NCBI GenBank assembly: GCA_018882965.1
Contig: VEQY01000037.1
Span: 1-34,080 of the forward strand
Source: Mycobacterium sp.
Lineage (GTDB): Bacteria > Actinomycetota > Actinomycetes > Mycobacteriales > Mycobacteriaceae
Reading direction: 5' to 3'
Length of the DNA: 34,080 nucleotides
The notes under the pieces are model-generated. The model was not told the origin of the DNA and ran no database searches. It saw only the letters and a list, made by a program, of their open reading frames with translations. A program made the position numbers and the translations under genes. Positions 15,375-24,455 of the stretch are shown piece after piece. Numbering within the stretch: the first letter of the stretch is position 1; each line of letters opens with the position of its first letter.

Positions 15375-16838
15375 GTGTCCGAAGCCACCTCCGAGGACGA
15401 GCTGCGTGTTCGGGCTGCCGTCGCGCTGCACGCGGAGGCTCCGCTGCTGGCCGAGGTGGGCGGATTGTTCGAGGCGGCGGGCCATCAGCTGTTCCTGGTC
15501 GGCGGCAGCGTGCGCGACGCGGTGCTCGGACGGCTGACCGCCGACCTGGACTTCACCACCGACGCCCGGCCCGCGGCGGTCCAGCAGATCCTCGGGCCGT
15601 GGGCTGATGCCCTGTGGGACACCGGGATCGACTTCGGCACCGTCGGGGCCGGCAAGGCAGGCCGGCGCCTGGAGATCACCACGTTCCGGGCCGACAGCTA
15701 CGACCAGGTGTCGCGCAACCCCACGGTGAGCTTCGGGGACCGGCTCGAAGACGACCTGGTGCGCCGCGATTTCACCGCCAACGCGATGGCGGTCCGGATC
15801 ACCGCCGAGGGTCCGGGGGAGTTCCTCGACCCGCTCGGCGGGCTGGCCGCGGTCCGCCAGCGCATTCTGGACACCCCCGCTGAGCCGGCGGTCTCCTTCG
15901 GCGACGACCCGCTGCGGATGCTGCGCGCCGCGCGGTTCATGTCCCAGCTCGAATTCGGCGTGGCCGAGCGGGTGCGGGAGGCCATCGTGGCGATGGCCCC
16001 GCAACTGGACCGGATCACCGTCGAGCGGGTGGCGGTCGAATTGGACAAGATGTTGCTCGGTCTCGATCCGGTGGCCGGGGTCGAGTTCGTCGTGCAGACC
16101 GGGCTCGGTGAGGTGGTCCTGCCCGAGGTCGGCGCCATGCAGATGACCATCGATGAGCACCACCAGCACAAGGACGTCTACCAGCATTCACTGACCGTGC
16201 TGCGTCAGGCGGTCGCCCTGGAGGATCCCGGCCAGCCCGACCTGGTGCTGCGCTGGGCGGCGCTGCTGCACGACATCGGCAAGCCGGCCACCCGCCGCCA
16301 CGAACCGGGCGGGGGGGTGAGCTTCCACCACCACGAGGTGGTCGGCGCCAAGATGGTCCGCAAGCGGATGCGCGCGCTGAAGTACTCCAAGCAGATGGTC
16401 GACGACGTGTCGCAGCTGGTGTACCTGCACCTGAGGTTCCACGGTTACGGCGACGGCGCGTGGACGGACTCGGCCGTGCGCCGCTACGTGGCCGACGCCG
16501 GCCCGCTGCTGCCCCGGCTGCACAAGCTGGTGCGGGCCGACTGCACGACGCGCAACCGGCGGCGCGCGGCGCTGCTGCAGGCCAACTACGACAGCCTCGA
16601 GAACCGCATCGCCGAGCTGGCCGCCAAGGAGGATCTGGCCCGGGTCCGCCCCGACCTCGACGGCAACGCCATCATGGCCGTACTCGACATCCCGCCCGGT
16701 CCGCAGGTCGGCGAGGCCTGGAAGTACCTCAAGGAACTGCGCCTCGACCGCGGTCCGCTGTCTCCCGAGGAAGCGACCGCCGAACTGCTGTCCTGGTGGC
16801 GGGAACGGAACGCGTCCGGCTCCGGCGACGTCGAATAG
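15375..16838 (+). CDS. pcnA: CCA tRNA nucleotidyltransferase / poly(A) polymerase family (PcnA)
   Basis: A 487-residue class II nucleotidyltransferase that adds or repairs the 3' CCA of tRNA. Motifs: LVGGSVRDAVLG (41-52), metal-binding DLD at 57-59, RRDFTANA at 130-137, neck and body helices, then an HD domain with LLHDIGKPATRR (His299-Asp300) and the FHHHEVVG segment at 317-324. The fused HD domain suggests phosphohydrolase or 2',3'-phosphodiesterase processing of damaged tRNA ends. I start at GTG 15375 because it follows a TANNNT box by 8 nt and matches the family N-terminus; the frame stays open well upstream, but that part is antisense to mutT4. The next gene begins 3 nt after its stop codon. 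Confidence 0.95.
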   Translation: MSEATSEDELRVRAAVALHAEAPLLAEVGGLFEAAGHQLFLVGGSVRDAVLGRLTADLDFTTDARPAAVQQILGPWADALWDTGIDFGTVGAGKAGRRLEITTFRADSYDQVSRNPTVSFGDRLEDDLVRRDFTANAMAVRITAEGPGEFLDPLGGLAAVRQRILDTPAEPAVSFGDDPLRMLRAARFMSQLEFGVAERVREAIVAMAPQLDRITVERVAVELDKMLLGLDPVAGVEFVVQTGLGEVVLPEVGAMQMTIDEHHQHKDVYQHSLTVLRQAVALEDPGQPDLVLRWAALLHDIGKPATRRHEPGGGVSFHHHEVVGAKMVRKRMRALKYSKQMVDDVSQLVYLHLRFHGYGDGAWTDSAVRRYVADAGPLLPRLHKLVRADCTTRNRRRAALLQANYDSLENRIAELAAKEDLARVRPDLDGNAIMAVLDIPPGPQVGEAWKYLKELRLDRGPLSPEEATAELLSWWRERNASGSGDVE

Positions 16839-16841
16839 GGC

Positions 16842-17354
16842 ATGGACTACTGCCTGGACGCCGGTGACGGAACCGCCTCGATCCTCACCGGGCATCCCGA
16901 CATCGATCTGGATGGCGACGGCGAGCTGGATGGCGTACGGCTGGATCTGGACGGCGACGGCTTCCTCGACGACGCGCTCGCCGACGTCGACGACGACGGT
17001 CTGGCCGATCACGCGGTGTTCGATCTCGACGACGACGGCACACCCGAGGCGCGCTACTCCGACGACGGGTCCGGCGCCTGGGCGCTGAGCGCCGCCGCGC
17101 CGCCGCGCCCCCTGCGCTGGTTCGGCTTGGATGGCGTCGAGCACACCGATGTGCCGCCCGACCTCGACGGCGACGGGGTCGCCGACCGGCTGGGCGACAC
17201 CGACCGCGACGGTCTGGCCGACCGGGCGCTGCTGGCCGGCCCCGACGGCCGGGTCGCCACCGGCTACGTCGACACCGATCGGGACGGGCGCTGGGACCTC
17301 GAACTCACCGATTCCGACGGCGACGGCGCCGCCGACGGCGCCGGTCTGCCCTAG
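16842..17354 (+). CDS. Asp-rich DxDxDG repeat protein (Rv3906c-like)
   Basis: A 170-residue, strongly acidic protein with about eight short repeats of the type [LVTS]DxDG: near 23-29, 35-41, 48-54, 61-67, 108-114, 119-125, 144-150 and 157-163. These resemble Ca2+-binding loops of dockerin / thrombospondin-type-3 repeats; calcium binding is inference. A central break (about 72-100) contains RWFGLDG. No signal peptide or membrane helix is visible. ATG 16842 lies 3 nt after the pcnA stop, so it is probably co-transcribed. In M. tuberculosis the equivalent gene neighbours esxF-esxE-cpnT; here those are absent and an unrelated convergent gene follows. Its final codons and stop lie in a 28-bp tandem duplication. 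Confidence 0.85.
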   Translation: MDYCLDAGDGTASILTGHPDIDLDGDGELDGVRLDLDGDGFLDDALADVDDDGLADHAVFDLDDDGTPEARYSDDGSGAWALSAAAPPRPLRWFGLDGVEHTDVPPDLDGDGVADRLGDTDRDGLADRALLAGPDGRVATGYVDTDRDGRWDLELTDSDGDGAADGAGLP

Positions 17355-17384
17355 CGCCGCCGACGGCGCCGGTCTGCCCTAGCG
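17326..17384. repeat. 28-bp tandem duplication between convergent genes
   Basis: A 28-bp unit (17326-17353, beginning GCGCCGCCGACG and ending CTGCCCTA) is repeated exactly at 17354-17381, with 3 further matching bases to 17384. The first copy holds the TAG stop of the Asp-rich repeat gene (17352-17354). The second copy holds the stop of the convergent MDMPI-like gene (CTA on the plus strand at 17379-17381). Both stops are the same CTAG of the unit. Confidence 0.95.
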
Positions 17385-18161
17385 TCCGGGCCCGGGCGGG
17401 CCGGCGAAGGCCTGCGCTATTTCCAGCCAGCGCCGCGCGTCGGGGCCGTCGGCCTCGACGTCCAGCGCGGCGCGGGGCCGGCGCTGGGTGACCAGAAAGC
17501 AGAAGTCCAGCGCGGAGCCGCGCACCCGCTGCGCGGCGTCCTCGGGACCCCACGTCCACACCTCGCCGCCGGGCGCGGTGAGCTCCACCCGGAACTCCTC
17601 CGCCGGGGCGGGCAGCCCGTGGACGGCGAAGGCGAAGTCGCGGGTGCGCACTCCCAGGTGCGCGATGGACCGCAGCCGCGCCGTCGCCGGCAGCTCAACG
17701 CCCAGCGCGTCGGCCACATCCAGACCGTGCGCCCAGGTCTCCATCAGCCGGGCGGTCGCCATCGACGCGGCGCTCATCGGGGGCCCGAACCAGAGCAGTT
17801 TGCGGCCGGCGGCGACGTCAGTCAACGCGTCGTGTAACGCGGCGCGGGTCGACCGCCACTGGTCGAGCAGGCGCGCGGGCTCCAGCGCGGCCAACTCGTC
17901 GGCGGCGGCGTCGACGAAGCCCTGCGGGTCGGCCTGGGCGATGGCCACCAGGGCCGCGAAGCCGGACTCGTCGGTGATGGAGGTCAGCGCCGCCCGGTCG
18001 GTCCACAGCAGATGCCCGATCTGGTGCGCGACGGTCCACCGCGGCGCCGGGGTGGCCAGCGCCCAGCGCTGGTCGGCCAGGCCGGCGACGATGCCGTCGA
18101 GGGTGTCGCTCTCGGCGCGCAGGTCGTCGATGATCGGACCGGCCGTGCTGCCCGCGCTCAT
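17379..18161 (-). CDS. MDMPI/DinB-like metalloprotein (TIGR03084 family, Rv0036c-like)
   Basis: A 260-residue protein of the mycothiol-dependent maleylpyruvate isomerase superfamily. The four-helix DinB-like domain (about 10-150) carries the putative metal ligands H50 (HQIGH), E141 and H145 (METWAHGLD), the spacing expected for the zinc site of mycothiol-dependent enzymes; a C-terminal SCP2-like segment follows (about 165-255). A mycothiol-dependent transferase or isomerase role is inferred; no substrate is evident. I choose ATG 18161 rather than GTG 18170 because TAGGGT (18174-18169) lies 7 nt upstream and overlaps that GTG, implying a leaderless message. That -10 begins with the TAG stop codon of the upstream MFS gene. 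Confidence 0.88.
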   Translation of the reverse strand: MSAGSTAGPIIDDLRAESDTLDGIVAGLADQRWALATPAPRWTVAHQIGHLLWTDRAALTSITDESGFAALVAIAQADPQGFVDAAADELAALEPARLLDQWRSTRAALHDALTDVAAGRKLLWFGPPMSAASMATARLMETWAHGLDVADALGVELPATARLRSIAHLGVRTRDFAFAVHGLPAPAEEFRVELTAPGGEVWTWGPEDAAQRVRGSALDFCFLVTQRRPRAALDVEADGPDARRWLEIAQAFAGPPGPGR

Positions 18162-18168
18162 GCGCGCC

Positions 18169-18174
18169 ACCCTA
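18169..18174 (-). promoter_or_regulatory. -10 element fused to the MFS stop codon
   Basis: TAGGGT (18174 to 18169, minus strand) fits TANNNT, 7 nt upstream of ATG 18161. Its first three bases are the TAG stop codon (18174-18172) of the MFS transporter gene, so one gene's end encodes the next gene's promoter. Confidence 0.6.
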
Positions 18175-19446
18175 GACCCGCGGGCGGCCGATGCGGGAGC
18201 TCGTTGCCAGCCCGGCCAGGTACAGCGCCGAACCGGCCAGCACCAGCGCGGCGGAATGCCCGTCGGCAGGCATCACCGCCGCCGCGGCGGTCACCGCAAG
18301 CAGGAACGCCATCCAGAACAACGCGTCCTGCACGGCGAAGACGTGCCCGCGCAGCGAATCCTCGACGTCGATCTGCATGGCCGAGTCCGCGCACAGCTTG
18401 ACCATCTGCCCGGCCAAGCCGAGGAAGAACCCGCAGCCGACCATGACCGCCAGCTGCAGGCCGGCTCCGGCGAGCTGAATGACCGCCGCGCACAGCAGCG
18501 CGACGTTCGTGGTCAGGTAGCGACCCCAGCGCCGCACCACCGGGGGAGCGACGAAGTTGGCCAGGAACGAGCCTCCGCCGGTGGCCGCCACGAACAGCAC
18601 CGCGATGCCCAGCCCGGCGAATCCCGACGCGCCGGTCTGGCGCACGAGCACCAGCACCAGCAGCGAGTTGATACCGAACACCATGCGGTGGGCGGCCAGA
18701 CCGGACAGGGTCGCGGCCACCGCGGGGGTGGCAACCACCGTGCGCACCCCGTCGGCCCACCCGGCCAGCACGACGGCCAGCACCGACCCGCTCGCGCCGT
18801 GATCGGGTCCGAGTACGCGCGGCGCGAGCCGCACCGAGAAGATCAGCGCGAGAGCGGCCGGAACGGCCACCAGGCTGATGACGGTCGCCGCCGCGGTGTC
18901 GCCGTCGCCGAAGAGCCAACGCGGCAGCAGCATGAAGTTGGCGCCCAGGAACGTCGCCGTGGCGCCGGTCGCGGTGGCCACCGAGTTCATCGTGACGATC
19001 TGCTCGCGCGGAACCACATGCGGCAACCCGGCCGACAGTCCCGAGATCACGAAGCGGCTGAAGCCGTTGGCCACCAGCGCCCCGCACAGCACGATCAGGT
19101 CGCGCGCGCCGGAGGCCAGCACCGCGGCCACGCCCAGGACGAGAATCAGTCGGGCCGCGTTCGCCCCGATCAGTACCGCGCGGCGATCCCAGCGGTCCAG
19201 CAGTGCTCCGGCGAACGGCCCCAGCAGCGAGTAGGGCAGGAACAGCACCGCGAACGCCCCGGCCACCGCCCACGGGTCAGCGGCCCGTTCGGGGTTGAAC
19301 AACAAACCCCCCGCCAGGCCGGCCTGGAAGAGCCCGTCGCCGAACTGGCTCGCGGCCCGCAGTCGCAACAGCTGCCAGAAGTCGGGGAGGCCGCGCACCG
19401 CCTGCCACAGCGAACCGGGCGCGCGGGCATCCCAGGGCTCGGCCAC
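18172..19446 (-). CDS. MFS transporter (Rv0037c-like)
   Basis: A 424-residue integral membrane protein with about 11-12 hydrophobic segments. The first loop contains [17 protein letters not shown], the conserved motif A (G-x-L-[AL]-D-R-x-[GD]-R-R) of major facilitator transporters. A second half-repeat begins near the mid-protein loop around residue 215. The substrate cannot be read from sequence. The GTG at 19446 was chosen because TACTGT (19458-19453) precedes it by 6 nt; the longer frame to 19614 is antisense to the algH-like gene. It is divergent from that gene and shares its 3' end with the promoter of the MDMPI-like gene. Confidence 0.88.
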   Translation of the reverse strand: MAEPWDARAPGSLWQAVRGLPDFWQLLRLRAASQFGDGLFQAGLAGGLLFNPERAADPWAVAGAFAVLFLPYSLLGPFAGALLDRWDRRAVLIGANAARLILVLGVAAVLASGARDLIVLCGALVANGFSRFVISGLSAGLPHVVPREQIVTMNSVATATGATATFLGANFMLLPRWLFGDGDTAAATVISLVAVPAALALIFSVRLAPRVLGPDHGASGSVLAVVLAGWADGVRTVVATPAVAATLSGLAAHRMVFGINSLLVLVLVRQTGASGFAGLGIAVLFVAATGGGSFLANFVAPPVVRRWGRYLTTNVALLCAAVIQLAGAGLQLAVMVGCGFFLGLAGQMVKLCADSAMQIDVEDSLRGHVFAVQDALFWMAFLLAVTAAAAVMPADGHSAALVLAGSALYLAGLATSSRIGRPRV

Positions 19447-19452
19447 GGGCTC

Positions 19453-19458
19453 ACAGTA
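19453..19458 (-). promoter_or_regulatory. -10 element of the MFS gene (leaderless)
   Basis: TACTGT on the minus strand (19458 to 19453) fits TANNNT and lies 6 nt before GTG 19446. Confidence 0.5.
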
Positions 19459-19528
19459 CAAACACCGCACCAGGACACCGCTCGCGTTCGAGCCCGTTCG
19501 CCGGTGCGGAGCGTGCCATGATGGTCGG

Positions 19529-20134
19529 GTGGGGCAGTCGGAGGATCCCGAGGATTTCCTCGCACCCGCCGCGAACCGGGTGCGGGCGGGCAGTCTGCTG
19601 CTGGCCAACACCAATCTGCTCGAGCCGACCTTCCGGCGTAGCGTCGTCTACGTCGTCGAACACAACGACGGCGGCACACTGGGTGTGGTGCTCAACCGGC
19701 CCAGCGAGACCGCGGTCCACAACGTGCTGCCGCAGTGGTCCGACTTGGCCGCCAAGCCGAAGACGATGTTCATCGGAGGTCCGGTCAAGCGGGATGCGGC
19801 GCTGTGCCTGGGCACGCTGCGCGTGGGCACCGACCCCGGCGAAATCGGCGGGCTGCGCCACGTCGCGGGCCGCATCGTGATGGTGGACCTGGACGCCGAC
19901 CCGGCGCTGATCGCCGCGGGCGTGGAGGGCGTGCGGATCTTCGCCGGCTACGCCGGATGGACCATCGGCCAGCTGGAGGGGGAGATCGAGCGCGACGACT
20001 GGATCGTCTTGTCGGCGCTGCCCTCCGATGTGCTCGTGCAGCCGCGCGTCGACCTGTGGTCGCGGGTGATCCGACGCCAGCCGCTGCCGATGTCGCTATT
20101 GGCGACCCACCCCATCGACATCAGTCGTAACTGA
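19529..20134 (+). CDS. AlgH / UPF0301 family protein (Rv0038-like)
   Basis: A 201-residue UPF0301 (AlgH/YqgE) protein. Family-conserved segments seen: [24 protein letters not shown] (about 26-49), GVVLNRPSE (52-60), [10 protein letters not shown] (about 80-89) and the C-terminal [12 protein letters not shown]. Despite the name AlgH, members have no defined biochemical role. The GTG at 19529 gives a length close to the M. tuberculosis protein (about 202). CATGAT lies 6 nt upstream, one base off TANNNT, so it may also be leaderless. It converges on the small membrane protein gene with 4 nt between stop codons. Confidence 0.9.
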   Translation: MGQSEDPEDFLAPAANRVRAGSLLLANTNLLEPTFRRSVVYVVEHNDGGTLGVVLNRPSETAVHNVLPQWSDLAAKPKTMFIGGPVKRDAALCLGTLRVGTDPGEIGGLRHVAGRIVMVDLDADPALIAAGVEGVRIFAGYAGWTIGQLEGEIERDDWIVLSALPSDVLVQPRVDLWSRVIRRQPLPMSLLATHPIDISRN

Positions 20135-20138
20135 CGGG

Positions 20139-20483
20139 CTAGCGGCACAGCCGGGTGCAGCCCGCGCACGCGTCACCGCTGCCGCAGTCAACCTGCCCGC
20201 GCCGCTGCGCCGCGAACCGCGCCCCCTGCCAGGACCCGGCGGCGATCGTGCCGAGCGCCCCGAGACCGCCGATGACCAAGCCCGCCCAGCCGATGCGAGC
20301 GGGCGCGGCCAGGGTGCTGACCGCGCCGGCGGTCAGCATCACCGCGGCGGCGAGTTGAGTCGGGGCGACCGAGCGCAGAACCTGTCCGGTCACGTCGACG
20401 CCGGAGCGCCGCGCCAGGGTCCACAGCCCGGAGAATCCGATCAGCGCGGCCAGACACAGGCTCACGACGGCCCCGACGATCAT
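20139..20483 (-). CDS. Small three-helix membrane protein with Cys-rich tail (Rv0039c-like)
   Basis: A 114-residue protein with three hydrophobic helices (about 2-24, 38-60 and 65-85), then a basic stretch (AAQRRG) and a tail with four cysteines at 100, 106, 109 and 113 (C-x5-C-x2-C-x3-C), which could bind a metal or form disulfides. Its function is unknown. The start is ATG 20483, 6 nt after TATTGT (20495-20490), so it is probably leaderless; the frame stays open far upstream only as a shadow of mtc28. It lies 29 nt downstream of mtc28 on the same strand. Confidence 0.8.
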   Translation of the reverse strand: MIVGAVVSLCLAALIGFSGLWTLARRSGVDVTGQVLRSVAPTQLAAAVMLTAGAVSTLAAPARIGWAGLVIGGLGALGTIAAGSWQGARFAAQRRGQVDCGSGDACAGCTRLCR

Positions 20484-20489
20484 GGGGCC

Positions 20490-20495
20490 ACAATA
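20490..20495 (-). promoter_or_regulatory. -10 element of the small membrane protein gene (leaderless)
   Basis: TATTGT (20495 to 20490, minus strand) fits TANNNT with 6 nt to ATG 20483. Confidence 0.6.
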
Positions 20496-20512
20496 CGAAA
20501 CGGAACCGGCGG

Positions 20513-21421
20513 CTAGGAGGCCGGAGTCGCGGCCACCGCGGCGGTGGTCGCCGGAGCTGCGTCCGCCGGTGTGGCTCCCGTCGTTGCGGTCGAGCCCGTT
20601 GCGGTCGAGCCCGTCGCCGGAGTCGCTCCCGTCGTTGCGGTCGCGCCGGTTGTCGCCGCGGCGCGCGTCTCGGGGGTCGTGACCCGGAACCCGTTCACGA
20701 TCGCATCGGTGGACGCCGCGGTCGCGACGACCTGATTGGCCGCGCTGGTAACCGAGAGCGTCAGCAGGTAGCGGTCCGAGCCCGACTGCGCGATCACGTT
20801 GCGTCGCGAGGTGTTCAGCGTCTGGTCGTTCTCGCGGTAGGTGCCGTCGATCACCGAGGACGGGAACCCGCCGAAGTCGACCATCGACGCGGCAGTGGAC
20901 TGCCAGGCCAGCAGCTTCTGATTTTCGACGTAACCGTGACTGATGGCCTCGCGCGGGTCGAACTCCCCGACGAGCTTGTAGACGACCAGTTGCGCGTTGG
21001 GTGTGTAGAGCGCGTCGCCGCCCTGGCGGTCGGCGATGACGGCGAAGGCGTCGGGAACGTTGGGGTCGGGGACCATCCCCCAGCCGGTCGGGATCGGCAG
21101 CACGATGTTGAGCGCGGTGAACCCGTCGGCCCGCTGAGCCTCCAGCGTCACACCCTTGTCCCGGAGGAACTCCAGCAGCGTTCCCGAGGTCGCCGGGGGC
21201 AGCGGCGCCGCCGGGGCAGGTGTCACCGCGGCGGGTTCGGCCTGGGCGGGGGTTGCCGTGGCGGCCCCCGGTGTGACGGTGACGGTGACCGTCGCCGGCG
21301 CCGGCGGCGCGGGCACGACGGGCTCGGCCCATGCGCTGTTTCCGGCGGAGCCGATCAGCACCGCCGACCCGGCAGCGAGCCCACCAATCACGACCCGCCA
21401 AGAACGGGCAATCGTGTTCAT
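20513..21421 (-). CDS. mtc28: Secreted proline-rich antigen Mtc28 (LpqN/LpqT-related)
   Basis: A 302-residue exported protein. A signal peptide with a twin-basic-free N-region (MNTIARSWR) ends near AWA|EP at about 32. A Pro/Ala/Thr-rich stretch (about 33-82) follows, then a globular LpqN-type domain (about 83-250, with [15 protein letters not shown] and [15 protein letters not shown]), and finally a low-complexity Ala/Thr/Gly tail (about 252-302). M. tuberculosis Mtc28 is a secreted T-cell antigen of unknown biochemical role. ATG 21421 follows AAAAGGA with about 9 nt spacing. A possible -10 TACAGT at 21480-21475 would give a 5' leader of roughly 47 nt, and it lies inside one arm of a large dyad. 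The 3' end is rich in direct repeats. Confidence 0.92.
   Translation of the reverse strand: MNTIARSWRVVIGGLAAGSAVLIGSAGNSAWAEPVVPAPPAPATVTVTVTPGAATATPAQAEPAAVTPAPAAPLPPATSGTLLEFLRDKGVTLEAQRADGFTALNIVLPIPTGWGMVPDPNVPDAFAVIADRQGGDALYTPNAQLVVYKLVGEFDPREAISHGYVENQKLLAWQSTAASMVDFGGFPSSVIDGTYRENDQTLNTSRRNVIAQSGSDRYLLTLSVTSAANQVVATAASTDAIVNGFRVTTPETRAAATTGATATTGATPATGSTATGSTATTGATPADAAPATTAAVAATPAS
20583..20612. repeat. 15-bp tandem repeat in the mtc28 C-terminal region
   Basis: GTTGCGGTCGAGCCC occurs at 20583-20597 and 20598-20612, in frame with mtc28, encoding the GSTAT-type units of its C-terminal tail. Related imperfect copies flank it (about 20578-20660). Confidence 0.85.
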
Positions 21422-21438
21422 CGCGACAATTCCTTTTC

Positions 21439-21483
21439 GAATACGGTCGGACCGGAAAGGCCAGTCCGACTCCGACTGTATTC
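21439..21483. promoter_or_regulatory. Large dyad between mtc28 and leuS
   Basis: The left arm GAATACGGTCGGA (21439-21451) and right arm TCCGACTGTATTC (21471-21483) are complementary over 13 positions with one G-T exception, separated by 19 nt. A second, overlapping pairing exists between GTCGGAC (21446-21452) and GTCCGAC (21464-21470). The right arm includes the minus-strand TACAGT (21480-21475), a candidate mtc28 -10. This fits an operator or a pair of alternative hairpins. Confidence 0.45.
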
Positions 21484-21586
21484 ACCCGACGTGGCCTGGC
21501 CCGGCTCCGGAATCGACCTGGAACCAAGCCCTGACCGCCCTGCAACGCAACCGATACCGAGCCGTTGCCCGCCGCGGTGGTCTCGT

Positions 21587-21592
21587 TACCCT
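21587..21592 (+). promoter_or_regulatory. -10 element of leuS (leaderless)
   Basis: TACCCT fits TANNNT and lies 6 nt before GTG 21599. The earlier GTG at 21593 directly abuts the box and would be upstream of the transcription start, so this element decides the leuS start codon. Confidence 0.6.
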
Positions 21593-21598
21593 GTGAGC

Positions 21599-24448
21599 GT
21601 GAGCGAATCCGACGCCGACACACCGCGGTACCGCTACACCGCGGAATTGGCGGGCCGGATTGAGCGGGAGTGGCAGGACAACTGGCGCCGGTGGGCCACC
21701 TTCGACGTGCCCAACCCGGTTGGCGCACTGGCACCCGCCGACGGATCGCCGGTGCCCGAGGACAAGATGTTCGTCCAGGACATGTTCCCCTACCCCTCGG
21801 GGGAGGGCCTGCACGTCGGTCACCCGCTGGGCTACATCGCCACCGACGTCTACGCCCGTTATTTCCGGATGACCGGACGCAATGTGCTGCACGCGTTGGG
21901 CTTCGACTCCTTCGGGCTGCCGGCTGAGCAGTACGCCATCCAGACGGGCACCCACCCCCGCACCCGGACCGAGGCGAACATCGTCAACTTCCGCCGCCAG
22001 TTGGCGCGGCTGGGACTCGGACACGACCAGCGGCGAAGCTTCTCCACCACGGATGTGTCCTATTACCGGTGGACGCAGTGGATCTTCCTGCAGATCTACA
22101 ACTCCTGGTTCGATCCTGACCGCAACCGGGCCCGCCCGCTGACCGAGTTGATCGCCGAGTTCCAGAGCGGACAGCGGACCCTCTCCGACGGCCGCGCGTG
22201 GTCGCAGTTGGACGCGGGCGAGCGCGCCGACGTGATCGACGGACACCGACTCGTCTACCGCGCGGACTCGATGGTCAACTGGTGCCCCGGACTGGGCACC
22301 GTGCTGGCCAACGAGGAGGTGACCGCCGACGGGCGCAGCGAGCGGGGCAACTTCCCGGTGTTCCGTAAGCGGTTGCAGCAGTGGATGATGCGGATCACGG
22401 CCTACTCCGACCGGTTGCTCGAGGACCTCGACGTCCTGGACTGGCCGGAGAAGGTCAAGACCATGCAGCGCAACTGGATCGGGCGCTCCACCGGCGCGTC
22501 GGTGCTGTTCGCCGCCGACGGCGCTGACACTCCCGCGGACATCGAGGTCTTCACCACGCGCCCCGACACCCTGTTCGGGGCGACCTACATGGTTCTCGCG
22601 CCGGAGCACGAACTTGTCGACCTCCTCACCGCCGCGAAGTGGCCCGACGGCGTCGATGACCGCTGGACCGGGGGCGCGGCCCGCCCCGCCGACGCGGTGT
22701 CGGCCTACCGCGCGGGGATCGCGGCGAAGTCGGATCTGGAGCGCCAGGAGAACAAGACCAAGACCGGTGTATTCCTCGGCACCTACGCCACCAACCCGGT
22801 CAACGGCGCGCCGATTCCGATCTTCATCGCCGATTACGTTCTGCTCGGGTATGGCACCGGCGCGATCATGGCGGTGCCGGGCCACGATCAGCGCGACTGG
22901 GAGTTCGCCGCCGAATTCGGCCTGCCGATCGTGGAAGTCATCGCCGGCGGCGATGTCGCGCAGCAGGCCTACGTCGGCGACGGCTCGCTGGTGAACTCGG
23001 GCGACTTCGACGGTCTCGGTGTCGAGCAGGCCAAGAAGGCGGTGACCGAGCGGCTGGAAGCTGAGGGCCGCGGCCGCGAACGGGTGGAGTACAAGCTGCG
23101 CGACTGGCTGTTCGCCCGCCAGCGCTACTGGGGTGAGCCGTTCCCGATCGTCTACGACACCGACGGCCGCCCGCACCCGCTGCCCGACGACATGCTGCCG
23201 GTCGAACTGCCCGACATCGAGGACTACTCACCGGTGCTCTTCGACCCCGATGATCCCGACAGCGAGCCCTCGCCGCCGCTGAACAAGGCGACCGACTGGG
23301 TGCACGTGGAGCTCGACCTGGGCGACGGGCCCAAGCCCTACACCCGCGACACCAACGTCATGCCGCAGTGGGCGGGCAGTTCCTGGTACGAGCTGCGCTA
23401 CGCCGATCCGCTCAACGACGAACAGTTCTGTGCCAAGCCCAACGAGGCCTACTGGATGGGACCGCGTCCCGCCGAGCACGGCCCCGACGACCCGGGCGGG
23501 GTGGACCTCTACGTCGGCGGCGTCGAGCATGCCGTGCTGCACCTGCTGTACTCGCGGTTCTGGCACAAGGTGCTCTACGACCTCGGCCATGTCACCTCAC
23601 GCGAGCCCTACCGCCGCCTGGTCAACCAGGGCTACATCCAGGCGTTCGCCTACACCGATGACCGCGGAAGCTACGTGGCTGCGGCCGAGGTGGTCGAACG
23701 CGACGGGCGGTTCTTCCTGCCCGGGCCGGACGGCGAGCAGGAGGTCTTCCAGGAATTCGGCAAGATCGGCAAGAGCCTGAAGAACTCGATTTCACCCGAC
23801 GAGATCTGCGACGGCTACGGCGCGGACACCCTGCGCGTCTACGAGATGTCGATGGGCCCGCTGGAGGCCTCCCGGCCGTGGGCCACCAAGGACGTGGTCG
23901 GCGCCTACCGATTCCTGCAGCGGGTCTGGCGGGTGGTCGTCGACGAGAACGACGGCAGCACCAGGGCCTCCGACGATGATCCCGACGAGGAGACCCTGCG
24001 CGAACTCCATCGCGCGATCGCCGGGGTCTCGGAGGATTACGCGAGCCTGCGCAACAACACCGCGGCGGCCAAGCTCATCGAATACACCAACCACCTCACC
24101 AAGGCGGGCGTCAGTGCGCGCGCGGCGATCGAACCCCTGGTGCTGATGCTCGCGCCGCTCGCGCCGCATTTGGCCGAGGAGCTGTGGCGCCGGCTGGGCC
24201 ACGCCGAGTCGCTGGCCCGCGGCCCGTTCCCAGTCGCCGACCCGCGCTATCTGGTCACCGACACCGTGGAGTACCCGGTGCAGGTGAACGGCAAAGTGCG
24301 CGGGCACATCAGCGTGGCCGCCGACGCCGACAGCGCCGCCCTGGAGTCCGCCGCGCTGGCTGATGAGAAGGTGCGGGCATTCCTCGACGGCGCCGCACCG
24401 AAGAAGGTGATCGTGGTGCCGGGGCGCCTGGTGAACCTGGTGCTCTAG
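21599..24448 (+). CDS. leuS: Leucyl-tRNA synthetase
   Basis: A 949-residue class I synthetase charging tRNA-Leu. Catalytic HIGH motif as HVGH at 72-75 ([16 protein letters not shown]); CP1 editing-domain motif [12 protein letters not shown] at 419-430; the KMSKS loop is written KIGKS at 722-726, as I remember for the M. tuberculosis enzyme; an anticodon-binding helical domain (about 760-880) and C-terminal domain follow ([10 protein letters not shown] near 900). The start is GTG 21599, fixed by the TACCCT box. The frame is open upstream for 221 codons antisense to mtc28, which is not coding. No T-box or leader peptide is possible on a leaderless message. A two-tier hairpin follows 7 nt after the stop codon. 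Confidence 0.97.
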   Translation: MSESDADTPRYRYTAELAGRIEREWQDNWRRWATFDVPNPVGALAPADGSPVPEDKMFVQDMFPYPSGEGLHVGHPLGYIATDVYARYFRMTGRNVLHALGFDSFGLPAEQYAIQTGTHPRTRTEANIVNFRRQLARLGLGHDQRRSFSTTDVSYYRWTQWIFLQIYNSWFDPDRNRARPLTELIAEFQSGQRTLSDGRAWSQLDAGERADVIDGHRLVYRADSMVNWCPGLGTVLANEEVTADGRSERGNFPVFRKRLQQWMMRITAYSDRLLEDLDVLDWPEKVKTMQRNWIGRSTGASVLFAADGADTPADIEVFTTRPDTLFGATYMVLAPEHELVDLLTAAKWPDGVDDRWTGGAARPADAVSAYRAGIAAKSDLERQENKTKTGVFLGTYATNPVNGAPIPIFIADYVLLGYGTGAIMAVPGHDQRDWEFAAEFGLPIVEVIAGGDVAQQAYVGDGSLVNSGDFDGLGVEQAKKAVTERLEAEGRGRERVEYKLRDWLFARQRYWGEPFPIVYDTDGRPHPLPDDMLPVELPDIEDYSPVLFDPDDPDSEPSPPLNKATDWVHVELDLGDGPKPYTRDTNVMPQWAGSSWYELRYADPLNDEQFCAKPNEAYWMGPRPAEHGPDDPGGVDLYVGGVEHAVLHLLYSRFWHKVLYDLGHVTSREPYRRLVNQGYIQAFAYTDDRGSYVAAAEVVERDGRFFLPGPDGEQEVFQEFGKIGKSLKNSISPDEICDGYGADTLRVYEMSMGPLEASRPWATKDVVGAYRFLQRVWRVVVDENDGSTRASDDDPDEETLRELHRAIAGVSEDYASLRNNTAAAKLIEYTNHLTKAGVSARAAIEPLVLMLAPLAPHLAEELWRRLGHAESLARGPFPVADPRYLVTDTVEYPVQVNGKVRGHISVAADADSAALESAALADEKVRAFLDGAAPKKVIVVPGRLVNLVL

Positions 24449-24455
24449 CGACTTC

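Noticed and set aside
17488..19521. 677-codon plus-strand frame across the MDMPI-like and MFS genes
   Set aside because: It spans two well-supported minus-strand genes and has Arg/Gln/His-rich shadow composition.
21482..23176. 564-codon minus-strand frame opposite leuS
   Set aside because: LeuS motifs on the plus strand are clear; the minus frame shows no recognisable motif.
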